Source: Pannonibacter phragmitetus_B (GTDB taxonomy: Bacteria > Pseudomonadota > Alphaproteobacteria > Rhizobiales > Stappiaceae). Taken from it: a stretch of DNA of 64,000 bases. The DNA lies in assembly GCF_050510895.1 (NCBI RefSeq), contig NZ_JBNINT010000001.1, forward strand, positions 3,410,001 through 3,474,000. The letters run 5' to 3'. Under the pieces are notes generated by a model that was not told where the DNA came from, did no database searches, and worked only from the letters and a program-made list of their open reading frames with translations. Both the position numbers and the translations under genes were made by a program. Positions 30,384-39,610 of this stretch are shown piece after piece (position 1 is the first letter of the stretch; the number at the start of each line of letters is the position of its first letter).

Positions 30384-31382
30384 TTACATCCAGCCGCGTT
30401 CCTTGAAGTAGCGGACGGCACCCGGATGAAGCGGGATGCCGACTGCCTCGGGCTTCCAGGCAGTCTCTGGCTTGAACTGCGCCCAGGCAGCGTGGGATTT
30501 TGCCAAAGTCTCTGCATTCTCGCAGAGAGTCTTGGTAATCAGATAGGCCTTCTCCTCATCGAGCGAGGCATGGGCGAGCAGCATGGTGCCGAGATTGGCA
30601 CCGGCCGTTGCAACGCTCTGGCCATCGAACCACGGCCCATAGGTCCCTGCCGTCATGCCACTGGCCGTCATCACGTCCAGTGCCTTCTGCGGAATGTCGA
30701 GGAAGGCCATCGGTGTCGTCAGGGCCACTTCCGAAATGGTCGGATGCCCCTTGACCACGGTGTCGATGTAGATATCGGCACCGCCGTTGCGCAGAACATC
30801 GGGGATCTGCGGCGTGTCCAGCTGAACAATGTCACCGCCGTCCGCCTTGATCTTCTGCGCACTTGAGCCGAGCGCCTCGAGGATCATGTGTGCGGCGGGA
30901 ACAGCGCTGGAGCCAGCCGGCTTCATCAGAATGCGAACCGGCTTGCCCGAAGCAAGAATGGCCTCAAGATCACTTGTGCCCATCTGGTCTACAAAGGCCT
31001 TGCGCGCAATCATGCCGATGTAGACATCGTTAAGCCCGCCCACCAGAGCCCGGATATCCGGTGCGGAAGCGCCTTCATAGACCGGGTTTCCATCACGCGC
31101 CCAGACTGCCGAAGCCACATTGGACAGGGCGATCTCCGCCTTGCCGGACTGCACGACCATGGGATTTGCCACCCCGCCGCCGCGCGCCAGCACCTCAACG
31201 GAATTCGAGCCAAGCACCGGTTCGATCATCTGCTCCAGAGTGGCGGCAAAGACATACCACGACGTGCCCTCGCGCATGGCGCCGATGCGGATGTCCTGGG
31301 CCTGAGCCAGCGATCCGCAAAAAACCGCTGTGGCAAGTGCCCAGGTGCCAGCCTTCAGGTACCTGCTGATGAAATTGATCAT
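30384..31382 (-). CDS. TAXI-family TRAP solute-binding protein
   Basis: A 332-residue periplasmic binding protein. A signal peptide (about 1-28, ending AQAQ) precedes a mature chain beginning DIRIGAMREGTSWYVFAATLEQMIE. GTSWY and the segment GGVANPMVVQSGKAEIALSN are typical of the TAXI family, as is the C-terminal LHPGAVRYFKERG. The ATG at 31382 has a strong GGAGGAAAC site; a longer frame to 31427 has none. It is the second gene of the operon, after the DapA-like lyase, and delivers ligand to the downstream permease. Confidence 0.93.
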   Translation of the reverse strand: MINFISRYLKAGTWALATAVFCGSLAQAQDIRIGAMREGTSWYVFAATLEQMIEPVLGSNSVEVLARGGGVANPMVVQSGKAEIALSNVASAVWARDGNPVYEGASAPDIRALVGGLNDVYIGMIARKAFVDQMGTSDLEAILASGKPVRILMKPAGSSAVPAAHMILEALGSSAQKIKADGGDIVQLDTPQIPDVLRNGGADIYIDTVVKGHPTISEVALTTPMAFLDIPQKALDVMTASGMTAGTYGPWFDGQSVATAGANLGTMLLAHASLDEEKAYLITKTLCENAETLAKSHAAWAQFKPETAWKPEAVGIPLHPGAVRYFKERGWM

Positions 31383-31410
31383 GTTTCCTCCTCCCTTGCT
31401 CCCCTGTGGC

Positions 31411-31439
31411 AAAGCCCCGCGCCTCACCGCGGGGGCTTT
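31411..31439 (-). other. Intercistronic hairpin between DapA-like gene and TAXI binding protein
   Basis: AAAGCCCCGCG pairs with CGCGGGGGCTTT with one bulged G. It sits in the 62-bp gap inside the operon. A partial attenuator or processing site is likely. Confidence 0.5.
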
Positions 31440-31444
31440 GTACC

Positions 31445-32395
31445 TTATTCTGCTGCCAGAAGCTGCTGGTCGACGCGGCCGATACCGGCTGCATCGAAGG
31501 CAGCGAAGATCTCCTGCTCTGCCTTTTCGCCCAGGTTCTTGAGCGGCTCGCGGATCGTGGCATGGTCAAGCACGCCGCGATGGACCAGGCCGAGCTTGAG
31601 CGCCACGGTGCCTTCCATGTGCGAACCACGGTGATAGACCGCGCGGGTGACGGGCAGAAGCTGCTCGAAGATCTTCCGGGCTTCCGGGTAGTTCTGTGCC
31701 TTGCCCGCCTCGATCAGGCCGATGAGCAGTTCCGGGGCAATGTTGCCATAGCCAACCAGAAGGCCGTCCACGTCGAACATCGTCGGCAGCAGCCATTCGT
31801 CATGGCAGGACAGGATCTGAAGATCCGGATTGGCCTTCTTCAGCTGGGGAATTTCAACGTACCAGCGCTTCATGTTGCGCACGCCGTTCTTCGTGGCCAC
31901 AACACCTTCCTGCGTGGCAATTTCCAGCTGGGTGTCCAGATCATAGCTGGCTTTGGTGGCATCGGGGTACTGGAACAGGATTTCCTGCAGACCGGATTCC
32001 TCCCAGATGGCCTTGTAGCGGCTCTGCGGAGCGCCCTTCTGGTAGCCAAAGCGAAGCCAGCCATGGTTCGGATACACCAGAGCACCGGTCGCACCGGCGG
32101 CTTTGCATTTGCGGGCCTCGGCTGCTGCCACCTTGGTGCCTTCGCCAGTGATGCCGGCAATGATCGGGATCTGGCCGTTCACGGCCTCCACATAGACTTC
32201 GATGAGCTTCAAGCGCTCTTCCTCGGTCAGGAAGGTGCCTTCACCGGCATGGCCAAGGATCACAAGGCTCTTGACGCCCTTCATCGAGGCCAGCCAGCGG
32301 GCAATACGGGCATTGGCTGCGTAGTCGACGTTGCCGTCACGGTCAAACACGGTCACGGGGGCGGGGCTGAGGCCGCGCAGATCCATCGGGTTCAT
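31445..32395 (-). CDS. DapA/N-acetylneuraminate lyase superfamily aldolase
   Basis: A 316-residue class I aldolase of the dihydrodipicolinate synthase family, which condenses or cleaves pyruvate-containing compounds. The barrel start PAPVTVFDRDGNVDYAANARI and the HAGEGTFLTEEERLKLIEV segment match the family's GTTGE region, with AGEG in its place. The Schiff-base lysine is probably in VVATKNGVRN. Genomic context (TAXI uptake, LacI regulator) argues for a catabolic lyase, not lysine synthesis. Start at 32395 follows GGAGGAGAAACTCA. A perfect palindromic operator lies 56 bp upstream. The substrate is unknown. Confidence 0.87.
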   Translation of the reverse strand: MNPMDLRGLSPAPVTVFDRDGNVDYAANARIARWLASMKGVKSLVILGHAGEGTFLTEEERLKLIEVYVEAVNGQIPIIAGITGEGTKVAAAEARKCKAAGATGALVYPNHGWLRFGYQKGAPQSRYKAIWEESGLQEILFQYPDATKASYDLDTQLEIATQEGVVATKNGVRNMKRWYVEIPQLKKANPDLQILSCHDEWLLPTMFDVDGLLVGYGNIAPELLIGLIEAGKAQNYPEARKIFEQLLPVTRAVYHRGSHMEGTVALKLGLVHRGVLDHATIREPLKNLGEKAEQEIFAAFDAAGIGRVDQQLLAAE

Positions 32396-32450
32396 TGAGT
32401 TTCTCCTCCTCAGACTTTGCTGCAGACGGCCGTCCATCAGCAAAGGGAAC

Positions 32451-32474
32451 GATATTGGGAACGTTCCCAATATC
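32451..32474. promoter_or_regulatory. Perfect palindromic operator, probably for the adjacent LacI-family regulator
   Basis: GATATTGGGAAC is followed directly by its exact complement GTTCCCAATATC, a 24-bp perfect palindrome with a central AACGTT. It lies between the divergent DapA-like and LacI genes, 56 bp from one start and 69 bp from the other. LacI-family proteins bind such symmetric sites with a central CG. Confidence 0.85.
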
Positions 32475-32543
32475 TGTTTGATCGCTGGTGCTGTCAAGTG
32501 GTAGAACGTCAAAATCCCGGCGCGAGGGACAGAGGGCGATTCG

Positions 32544-33584
32544 ATGAAAAGTGACAAACGTGATGTGATTTCCCCTGTGCGCGTCACGATCCTTGATGTG
32601 GCGAAGGCTGCTGGCGTCTCGAAATCCAGTGTCTCCCGCTTCCTGGATGAGCGCATGCCGAAGTCGGACAGCGAGACGGCCCGAAGGGTGCGGCAGGTGG
32701 CGGCAGACCTTGGCTATGTGCGCGATGTTTCTGCCTCCTCTCTCCGCCGTGGCAAGACCGGCATGGTGGGCGTGATTGTTCCGCGGCTCACGGACACGGT
32801 GATGGCGATGGTCTACGAGGCCCTGTCCCGCGCCGCCGCAAGAGCTGGTCTTTTCACCATCGTGGCAACAACCGAAGACGAGCCCGGAGCCGACAGGCGC
32901 GCCGCCGACGCGCTGCTGCGGCGGGGCGTGGATGGCCTGATCCTGGCGACAGCGCGGGATGGAGAGGAACTGACCGGTGAGCTTATGGACCGGAATGTCC
33001 CTTTTGTGCTCACCCTGCGCACCAACGGGATGTGCAGATCCTCCGTTGGCGATGATGCCCTTGGCGGCTATCTGGCCACACGGCACCTGATCGACCTCGG
33101 CCACCGGCGGATTGGGCTGATCGCCGGCCCCGCCTTTGCCTCAAGCGCAAGAGGCCGCACCGAAGGCTACCGTGCCGCCATGGCAGAAGCAGGCCTTGAG
33201 GTAAATCCCGGCTGGGTAAGGGAATCGACCTTCGGCATTGAATCGGGCGGTGAAGCGGCCCGCGCACTCATGCAGCTGAGCGATTGTCCCACTGCCATTT
33301 TTGCGGTCAATGACAATACAGCCATTGGCGCCATGTCGGCCCTCAGCCGCATGGGACTGTCCGTGCCAGGTGACGTCTCTCTCGCGGGCTATAATGACAT
33401 TCCGATCGTCAGCCATCTGCCAACGCCGCTGACATCAGTCAAGGTTCCCTTTGACCAGATAGCCACAGTCGCATTCGAGCTTCTGGCCGCTGAGGACCTG
33501 AAGCCGCAGGACCTCATCCGCATGGCCACCCCAACCCTGATCCCCCGCAAATCAACCGCCCCTGCGCCGCAAGGCGGCAAATGA
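32544..33584 (+). CDS. LacI-family transcriptional regulator
   Basis: A 346-residue repressor. The N-terminal helix-turn-helix is at about 14-34 (VTILDVAKAAGVSKSSVSRFL) and a hinge helix follows around SASSLRRGKTG. The C-terminal periplasmic-binding-protein-like domain has GVIVPRLTD and AIFAVNDNTAIGAM, with the usual closing region on effector binding. It is transcribed away from the DapA-TAXI operon across the palindrome, so it most likely represses that operon and itself. Confidence 0.95.
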   Translation: MKSDKRDVISPVRVTILDVAKAAGVSKSSVSRFLDERMPKSDSETARRVRQVAADLGYVRDVSASSLRRGKTGMVGVIVPRLTDTVMAMVYEALSRAAARAGLFTIVATTEDEPGADRRAADALLRRGVDGLILATARDGEELTGELMDRNVPFVLTLRTNGMCRSSVGDDALGGYLATRHLIDLGHRRIGLIAGPAFASSARGRTEGYRAAMAEAGLEVNPGWVRESTFGIESGGEAARALMQLSDCPTAIFAVNDNTAIGAMSALSRMGLSVPGDVSLAGYNDIPIVSHLPTPLTSVKVPFDQIATVAFELLAAEDLKPQDLIRMATPTLIPRKSTAPAPQGGK

Positions 33585-34175
33585 ACTGCGGCAATATCGG
33601 CGGCGGAGAGTACATAGGCGCACCCCCAGCCCTGCGCGTGGCGGCATACGCGTGTGCGGCGGAACGTGAGTGAAGCCGCCCGGCGCCAGGCCATGCGGTA
33701 CTGAGGCCTCATGCCTTGAGATTATCCGGGCGCCGCACGGGCTTGGCCAACACCCGATGAGTAAGGCTCTTTTAGGTCTTGTCATAAATCTGGCTAAGGA
33801 AACGTAACAGGATTTACCTGCATGCCAGGCTCAACAATAACTGCCAGGTAACGTTGTTGTTTGAATCGAGCCCCTCAATATGCTGCACCGCATCCCTGCC
33901 AGATGCACTTCACCACCTGAGCCGAGGCCTTGAAGATGCTTGACCTCCGCCACACGATCTTTCACAACATTCTTGGTGCTCCAGCAAAGAGCGGGATGAT
34001 CTGAGGAGAACATCACGCAAGGAGCGCATCTTTTTACATTCCGGACAGGTTCCGGACAGGAAAGATGCCTAATGATCCTGAGCCTTGCCGGGCTTCGGAG
34101 GAGAAACCAAGCACGGTGGCGCGCTTGCCACAGGCCATGACCGGCAGCGCTGTAACGCATCTACGGGAGGACTGA
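33585..34175. other. Gene-free stretch upstream of the tripartite tricarboxylate transporter
   Basis: About 590 bp without a recognisable gene. It holds CAACAA-N16-TTGTTG (33832-33859) and the tandem repeat described separately. Since the transporter operon begins right after it, the stretch probably contains that promoter and its operators. I saw no remnant of a transposase or tRNA. Confidence 0.5.
34026..34068. repeat. Tandem 11-bp repeat inside an inverted repeat
   Basis: TTCCGGACAGG occurs twice in tandem (34039-34049 and 34050-34060). It is flanked by GCATCTTT (34026-34033) and its complement AAAGATGC (34061-34068). It lies about 110 bp before the transporter binding-protein gene and may bind its regulator. 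Confidence 0.65.
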
Positions 34176-35278
34176 ATGATCAAAGACCTGAACATCACGC
34201 GCCGTGTAGCTCTGGGGCTGGCGGCTGGCGCCATGGCTCTCGGGCTGGCAGGCCCGGCTGCGGCAGAGGTCAACTTCGCAGGCAAGACGATCGAGTGGAT
34301 CATTCCGTTCTCCGCTGGTGGCGGCTCTGACACCTGGGCACGTTTCAATGCCCCCTGCTGACCAAGTACCTGCCGGGCAACCCGGTGGTTGTCGTCGTGA
34401 ACGAGCCGGGTGGCGGCTCCACCAAGGGCACCAACCTGTTTGCCGCCCGTGCCAAGCCGGATGGCCTGACGATCCTTGGCACCTCTGGCTCGACCCAGTT
34501 CCCCTATCTGCTGGGCGACCCGCGCGTTCGCTATGAATACAAGGACTGGAAGATCGCTATGGCCGGCCCGACCGGCGGTGTCGTCTATGCCTCTCCCAAA
34601 CTGGGCCTGAAGGGCCCGCAAGACATTGCCATGCTCAAGGACAAGGAGCTGGTCTATGCCAGCCAGGGCGCAACCTCGCTCGACCTTGTGCCGCTGCTCG
34701 GCTTCCGTCTTATGGACTTCAAGGTACAGCACGTGTTCGGCTTCAAGGGCCGCGGCGACGGCCGCCTCGCTTTTGAACGCGGCGAAGTGAACATCGACTA
34801 TCAGACCTCCTCTGCCTATCTGAAGAACGTGCAGCCGCTGGTTGATGCAGGCCAGGCCGTTCCGCTGTTCAGCTGGGGCGTCCTGAATGAAGCCGGTGAC
34901 GTGGTGCGTGACCCGACCTTCCCGGACCTGCCGTCCTTCGTCGAGGCTTACGAGACCCTGACTGGCCAGAAGCCAACCGGCCCGGAATACGATGCCTACT
35001 TCGCCTTCTTCACCGCAGGCTTCCCGGCCCAGAAGATGGTGTTCCTGCCGAAAGGCACGCCGGACGATATCGTTGCCACCTACCAGAAAGCCTTCGAGGA
35101 CATGAAGGCAGACCCGGATTACCAGGCCAACGCAGAAGCCATTCTGGGCACTTACGGGCAGGTGACCGGCAAGCTGGCCCAGGCACTGTTCGAGAAGGGT
35201 ACGACCATCTCTCCCGAACTGCGTGAACAGGTGGCAAACATGCTGGCAGCCGACTACGGTGTGAAGCTGGGCGAATAA
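34176..35278 (+). CDS. Tripartite tricarboxylate transporter substrate-binding protein (TctC/Bug family), frameshifted near its N-terminus
   Basis: A periplasmic binding protein of about 367 residues when corrected. A twin-Arg-like N-region and a signal peptide (about 1-31, ending AAAE) are followed by IEWIIPFSAGGGSDTWARF, the ligand-loop signature of TctC/Bug proteins. The frame then hits TGA at about 34358. Adding one C to the run at 34351-34355 joins it to APLLTKYLPG and the rest of the protein, ending at 35278. GGGAGGACTGA precedes the ATG. It would bind a citrate-like carboxylate for the TctAB permease downstream. Confidence 0.92.
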
Positions 35279-35299
35279 CGCCTCCGTCACAACGCATCA

Positions 35300-35334
35300 G
35301 ACGGCCTCCTCCCGGGGGCCGTCTCTCATCTTTT
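35300..35334 (+). terminator. Hairpin after the TTT binding-protein gene
   Basis: GACGGCC and GGCCGTC enclose a 10-base loop, followed by TCTCATCTTTT. It may act as a partial terminator that separates abundant binding-protein mRNA from permease mRNA. Confidence 0.6.
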
Positions 35335-35502
35335 GTGGATGCCGCATCCTTGGCGGCAGCGCGGCCCCAACGGGGCTGTATGAGCCCGGCGCACCGGGTA
35401 GTGCTCAGACCTCTCTTGCCTTGCCGGCGCCTGCAGCCTGAGCCTGCCGGGGCATGTTACGCCCATATTTCTGCGCCATGGCATAACGCGGAAGCACCCG
35501 CC

Positions 35503-37494
35503 GTGATTGACACGTTACTGTCTGCGCTTGGCGCGCTTTTGTCTTTCCAGCACCTGTTCTACATGCTGATCGGAGTTTCTGTCGGGCTTCTGATTGGTGT
35601 CATTCCAGGCCTTGGCGGGATCGCCGGGCTCTCGCTTCTGATGCCGTTTCTGTATGGAATGAACGAGATCAGCGCGCTTGCGATGCTGATCGGGCTTGTG
35701 GCCGTGATCCCGACCTCGGACACGTTCTCCTCGGTGCTGATGGGCATTCCCGGCTCCTCCGCCAGCCAGGCAACCGTGCTGGACGGCTTTCCGCTGGCCC
35801 GGCAGGGTCAGGCGGCGCGGGCGCTGTCTGCCGCCTTCATCTCGTCCATGGCGGGGGGATCTTCGGCGCGGTCGTCCTGACCGGCTTTGTCGTCATCGCA
35901 CGGCCCTTGATCCTGTCCTTTGGCTCGGCGGAGCTGTTCATGCTGGCGCTGTTCGGCCTGTCCATGGTTGCGGTGCTGGCGGGGCGGAGCCTGGCCAAGG
36001 GGCTTGCAGCCTGCTGCATCGGCCTGATCATCGGCTCCATCGGCGGGGCGCCGGCCACTGGCGAGTTCCGCATGATCTTCGGCTTCGACTATCTGTATGA
36101 CGGCATTCCGCTGGTCATCATCGGCCTTGGCTTCTTCGCCATTCCCGAGATCGCCGATCTCCTGCGCAAGAATTCCGCCATCGCCTCGGGCAATGCCCTT
36201 GGCACGGGCTGGTTCCAGGGCATCCGCGACTGGTGGTCGAACCTCTGGCTCTCCATGCGCTGCGCAGGCCTTGGCTGCATCATCGGCGCCATTCCTGGTC
36301 TTGGCGGCTCGGTCGTTGACTGGATCGCCTATGGCCATGCGGTCCAGACCGTGAAGAAGGACCCGCAGTTCGGCAAGGGCGACATCCGCGGCGTCGTCGC
36401 CCCGGAAAGCGCCAACAACGCCATGCAGGGCGGCGCCCTGCTGCCCACCATGCTGTTCGGCATCCCCGGCTCCGGCGCCATGGCCGTCTTCCTCGGCGGC
36501 ATGGTCCTGCTCGGCATCCAGCCCGGCCCCTCCATGGTGGGCGCGGACCTCAACATCACCTATTCGGTGATCTGGTCGCTGGCGCTCGCCAATGTCATGG
36601 GCGCGGGCATCTGTCTGGCGCTGGCCATTCCGATCTCGCGGCTGACCCAGATCCCGTTCCAGCGCCTTGCGCCCTTCATGATCGTGCTGATCTGCTTTGC
36701 CGCCTTCCAGGCCACCCGCTCGCTCGCCGATCTTGTGGCGCTGCTGTGCCTGGGCGTCCTCGGCGTGCTGATGAAGCGCTTCGGCTGGCCGCGCCCGGCG
36801 CTGCTGATCGGCTATGTGCTGGCCCCCAGGCCGAGACCTATCTCTATCAGGCGCTGCAGTTCAACGGCTGGGACTTTGTCTTCCGCCCCGGCGTCATCGT
36901 CATCGCCCTGATGACCCTCGCCTCCATCTGGTTCGGCCTGCGCAACCGCATCGACGAGCACGGCCATGTGGTGCCCAACCAGGACGATGCGCCCGACGTG
37001 CCGACCCTGCGCGCGCATCTGCCCCAGATCACCTTCGCCGTGGCCATGGCAGGGCTCTTGCTGGTCGCCCTCAACGATGCGCTCAGGCATGACTTCCTCG
37101 GCCAGGTCTTCCCCTGTCCGTCTCCCTCGTCGGACTGGTCATGCTGGCCATCCTCATCCCGCAGCTGGTGCGGGGCAAGGCCGGGCATCATTCGCATTTC
37201 GATGCGGAACTGACCGGAGACCACGTCGGCCAGCCGGGGATCGGCAACCTGTGGGGCGGCCTTGCCTGGATCGCGGGCCTCGTCGGCCTCACCGCCCTCA
37301 TCGGCTTCTATGCCGCCATGCTGTTGTTCTTCCCCTTCTTCCTCCTCGTCAGGGCAAGGGCCGGAGTGCTCGTAACCCTGCTCATGACCGCAGGAGCCGC
37401 AGGCGTCATCCTCACCCTCGCGTGGGCCCTGTCCCTCAACTTCCCCTCTGGAATGCTGCAGGACGCAATGGACCTGCCGTGGCCATTCCGATAA
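35503..37494 (+). CDS. Tripartite tricarboxylate transporter permease, TctA with a TctB-like C-terminal part, three frameshifts as sequenced
   Basis: A membrane protein of about 664 residues when corrected. The TctA part (1 to about 500) has the conserved IGVIPGLGGIAGLSLLMPF loop and its repeat IGAIPGLGGSVVDWIAYG, and AGGALLPTMLFGIPGSGAMA-type segments. The last 150 residues (four helices, with HADFELTGD-like HFDAELTGDHVG before them) resemble the small subunit TctB, so the two seem fused. The frame needs one G at 35853-35858 and one C each at 36823-36827 and 37111-37114. I chose GTG 35503, preceded by GGAAG, since it starts the typical IDTLLSALGAL. Imports a carboxylate with the upstream binding protein. 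Confidence 0.9.
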
Positions 37495-37501
37495 GCAAAA
37501 C

Positions 37502-37530
37502 CTGACCCGCCCAAAAAACGGGCGGGTCAG
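37502..37530 (+). other. Intercistronic hairpin between tctAB and prpF-like gene
   Basis: CTGACCCGCCC and GGGCGGGTCAG form a perfect 11-bp stem around AAAAAAC, in the 62-bp gap. No U-tract follows, so it is more likely an mRNA stabiliser or a weak attenuator than a terminator. Confidence 0.6.
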
Positions 37531-37556
37531 CCAGTCAAAGGCTTCAGGAGATCAAG

Positions 37557-38648
37557 ATGGCCCAGACAGCCATTCCCTTCCATTTTTTCCGTGGCGGAAC
37601 CTCACGCGGCCCTTATTTCCGGCGGGAAGACCTGCCGGAGGACCGCGAGACGCTGGCCCGTGTTCTCGTGGCGGCGCTCGGGTCCGGGCACAAGCTGAAC
37701 ATTGACGGCATCGGCGGCGGTGCTGCTGTGACGACAAAGGTGGCCATGCTTTCGCGCTCCGAAACGAGCGGATGCGATATCGACTACTTCTTCGCCCAGG
37801 TCAGCGTCGAGGATGGGCTGGTCGATTTCAAGCCAACCTGCGGCAACATACTGTCAGGCGTCGGCCCGGCGGCCATCGAGATGGGCCTGATCGCCCCGCA
37901 GGGTGACGAAACCCGCATCCGCATCCTCTCGGTCAACACCGGCGCCAAGGTCGAGGCCGTTGTGCGTACCCCTGGCGGGCGGGTCGAATATGCAGGCGAT
38001 GCCGCGATTGATGGTGTTCCTGGCACGGCCGCGCCAATCTATCTCAATTTCATGGACGTGGTGGGCTCTGCCACCGGAGCCCTGCTGCCGACCGGCAATC
38101 TGCGGGATGTGATTGACGGCATCGAAGTGACCTGCATGGATGTGGCCATGCCGATCGTCATCGCCCGCGCTTCCGATTTCGGCCTGAGCGGCGCAGAAAC
38201 GGTCGAGGAACTGGACGCAAACCGCGCCTTCTATGACCGGATGGAACCCATCCGCCGCAAGGCGGGCGAACTGATGGGCATGGGCAATGTGGAAAAGTCC
38301 GTGACTCCGAAGTTTGCCTTGCTGTCGCCGCCGCGCAATGGCGGCACCATCACCGCGCGCTATTTCATGCCCTGGAACTGCCACCCCACCATGGCAGTGA
38401 CGGGCGCGCAGTGCCTTGCCTCCTGCGTACTCACCCCCGGCACTGTGGCTGAAGGTTTGTTCGCCGCTCCTCAAGGCACACCTGCGCTGGTGCTCATCGA
38501 GCATCCCGGCGGCGTGATCGACGTAACTGTCGACTACGAGAATGGCCCAAGCGGCTTTGAACTGAAGTCAGCCGGACTGCTGCGCACGGCGCGCCTGCTT
38601 GCCAAGGGCGAGGTGATGGTGCAGGCAGATGTGTGGGGCGGGAAATGA
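37557..38648 (+). CDS. PrpF-family isomerase (aconitate isomerase / 4-oxalomesaconate tautomerase type)
   Basis: A 363-residue protein of the diaminopimelate-epimerase fold. FRGGTSRGPYF at the N-terminus, KPTCGNILSGVGPAAIE with the catalytic-type Cys, and the C-terminal HPGGVIDV all match PrpF. Known members move double bonds in tricarboxylates: PrpF isomerises methylaconitate and GalD isomerises oxalomesaconate. Next to a tricarboxylate transporter and TcuAB, an aconitate or tricarballylate-related substrate is the best guess. Its stop overlaps the next start by ATGA. Confidence 0.9.
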   Translation: MAQTAIPFHFFRGGTSRGPYFRREDLPEDRETLARVLVAALGSGHKLNIDGIGGGAAVTTKVAMLSRSETSGCDIDYFFAQVSVEDGLVDFKPTCGNILSGVGPAAIEMGLIAPQGDETRIRILSVNTGAKVEAVVRTPGGRVEYAGDAAIDGVPGTAAPIYLNFMDVVGSATGALLPTGNLRDVIDGIEVTCMDVAMPIVIARASDFGLSGAETVEELDANRAFYDRMEPIRRKAGELMGMGNVEKSVTPKFALLSPPRNGGTITARYFMPWNCHPTMAVTGAQCLASCVLTPGTVAEGLFAAPQGTPALVLIEHPGGVIDVTVDYENGPSGFELKSAGLLRTARLLAKGEVMVQADVWGGK

Positions 38649-39610
38649 AGATCCACATTCTGGACGACTGGTCCGATACTCTGCGCCACCTGCCTTGTTT
38701 TGACCGGCTCAAGGGGCATGAGGTGACGGTCTGGACAGACCATGTGGAAGGAGCTGCGCTGGCAGAGCGCCTTAGAGAGGCAGAGGCCGTCTGCCTCTTC
38801 CGCGAGAGGACGCAAGTGACCGGCGATCTGCTGAAGACTCTTCCCGGCCTGAAGCTGATTTCGGGCCGCGGTGCCTGGCCGCATGTGGATGTTGCCGCCT
38901 GTACCGCCCACGGCGTCGCTTTCGCCTCCAGGAAGCCGGCTGAGGTGCCCAACCACGCTGCGGCCGAACTGACCTGGGCCCTCATTCTGGCAGCGCTGCG
39001 TAACCTGCCGGAGCAAATGGCAAGTGCCAAGGCAGGCAAGTGGCAGGCCGGTGTCGGCCGCACGCTGCAGGGCAAGACCATCGGCATCTACGGCCATGGC
39101 AGGATAGGCCGGCTTGTCGCCGGATATGCCGCAGCTTTTGGTGCCAGAGTGATCTGGTGGGGATCAGAGGCAGGACGGGCAAGAGCGGCCGCAGAAGGCG
39201 GTGAAATCGCGGCCAGCCGCGAGGCGTTTTTCTCCGGGTCGGACATCGTGACGCTGCATCTGCGCCTGACGCCTGAGACCAAGGGCATCATCACGTCCGC
39301 AGACCTTGCCATGATGCAGCTCCGCTCCATTCTGGTGAACACTTCACGTGCCGGGCTGATCGCGCCCGGCGCCCTGCGGGCAGCACTGGATGCCGGCCGG
39401 CCCGGCCTTGCTGCGCTGGATGTGTTTGACGAGGAGCCGCTGACCGATGCCAGCGATCCCGTTCTGTCACATCCACGCGTCATTGCAACGCCGCACATCG
39501 GCTTTGTGACGGAGGAGGAGTTCGACCTGCAATTCGCCGACGTGTTCGATCAGGTCAATGCCTTTGCCGCTGGCAAGCCGGTGCACCTGGTCAATCCGGA
39601 GGTGCTTTGA
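38645..39610 (+). CDS. D-isomer-specific 2-hydroxyacid dehydrogenase
   Basis: A 321-residue NAD(P)-dependent enzyme. The substrate domain brackets a Rossmann domain with GIYGHGRIGR. The catalytic residues are Arg in NTSRAGL, Glu in DVFDEEPL and His in TPHIGFVTEEE. It overlaps the PrpF-like gene by 4 bp and is surely co-translated. Its role in the pathway is unclear; reduction of a 2-oxo-tricarboxylate is possible. The 3' end overlaps the convergent AbrB-like gene by 20 bp. Confidence 0.92.
   Translation: MKIHILDDWSDTLRHLPCFDRLKGHEVTVWTDHVEGAALAERLREAEAVCLFRERTQVTGDLLKTLPGLKLISGRGAWPHVDVAACTAHGVAFASRKPAEVPNHAAAELTWALILAALRNLPEQMASAKAGKWQAGVGRTLQGKTIGIYGHGRIGRLVAGYAAAFGARVIWWGSEAGRARAAAEGGEIAASREAFFSGSDIVTLHLRLTPETKGIITSADLAMMQLRSILVNTSRAGLIAPGALRAALDAGRPGLAALDVFDEEPLTDASDPVLSHPRVIATPHIGFVTEEEFDLQFADVFDQVNAFAAGKPVHLVNPEVL

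Noticed and set aside
28863..30866. 667-codon plus-strand frame opposite the TAXI permease
   Set aside because: Antisense shadow of a clear membrane protein; composition is His/Arg/Gln-rich and without RBS.
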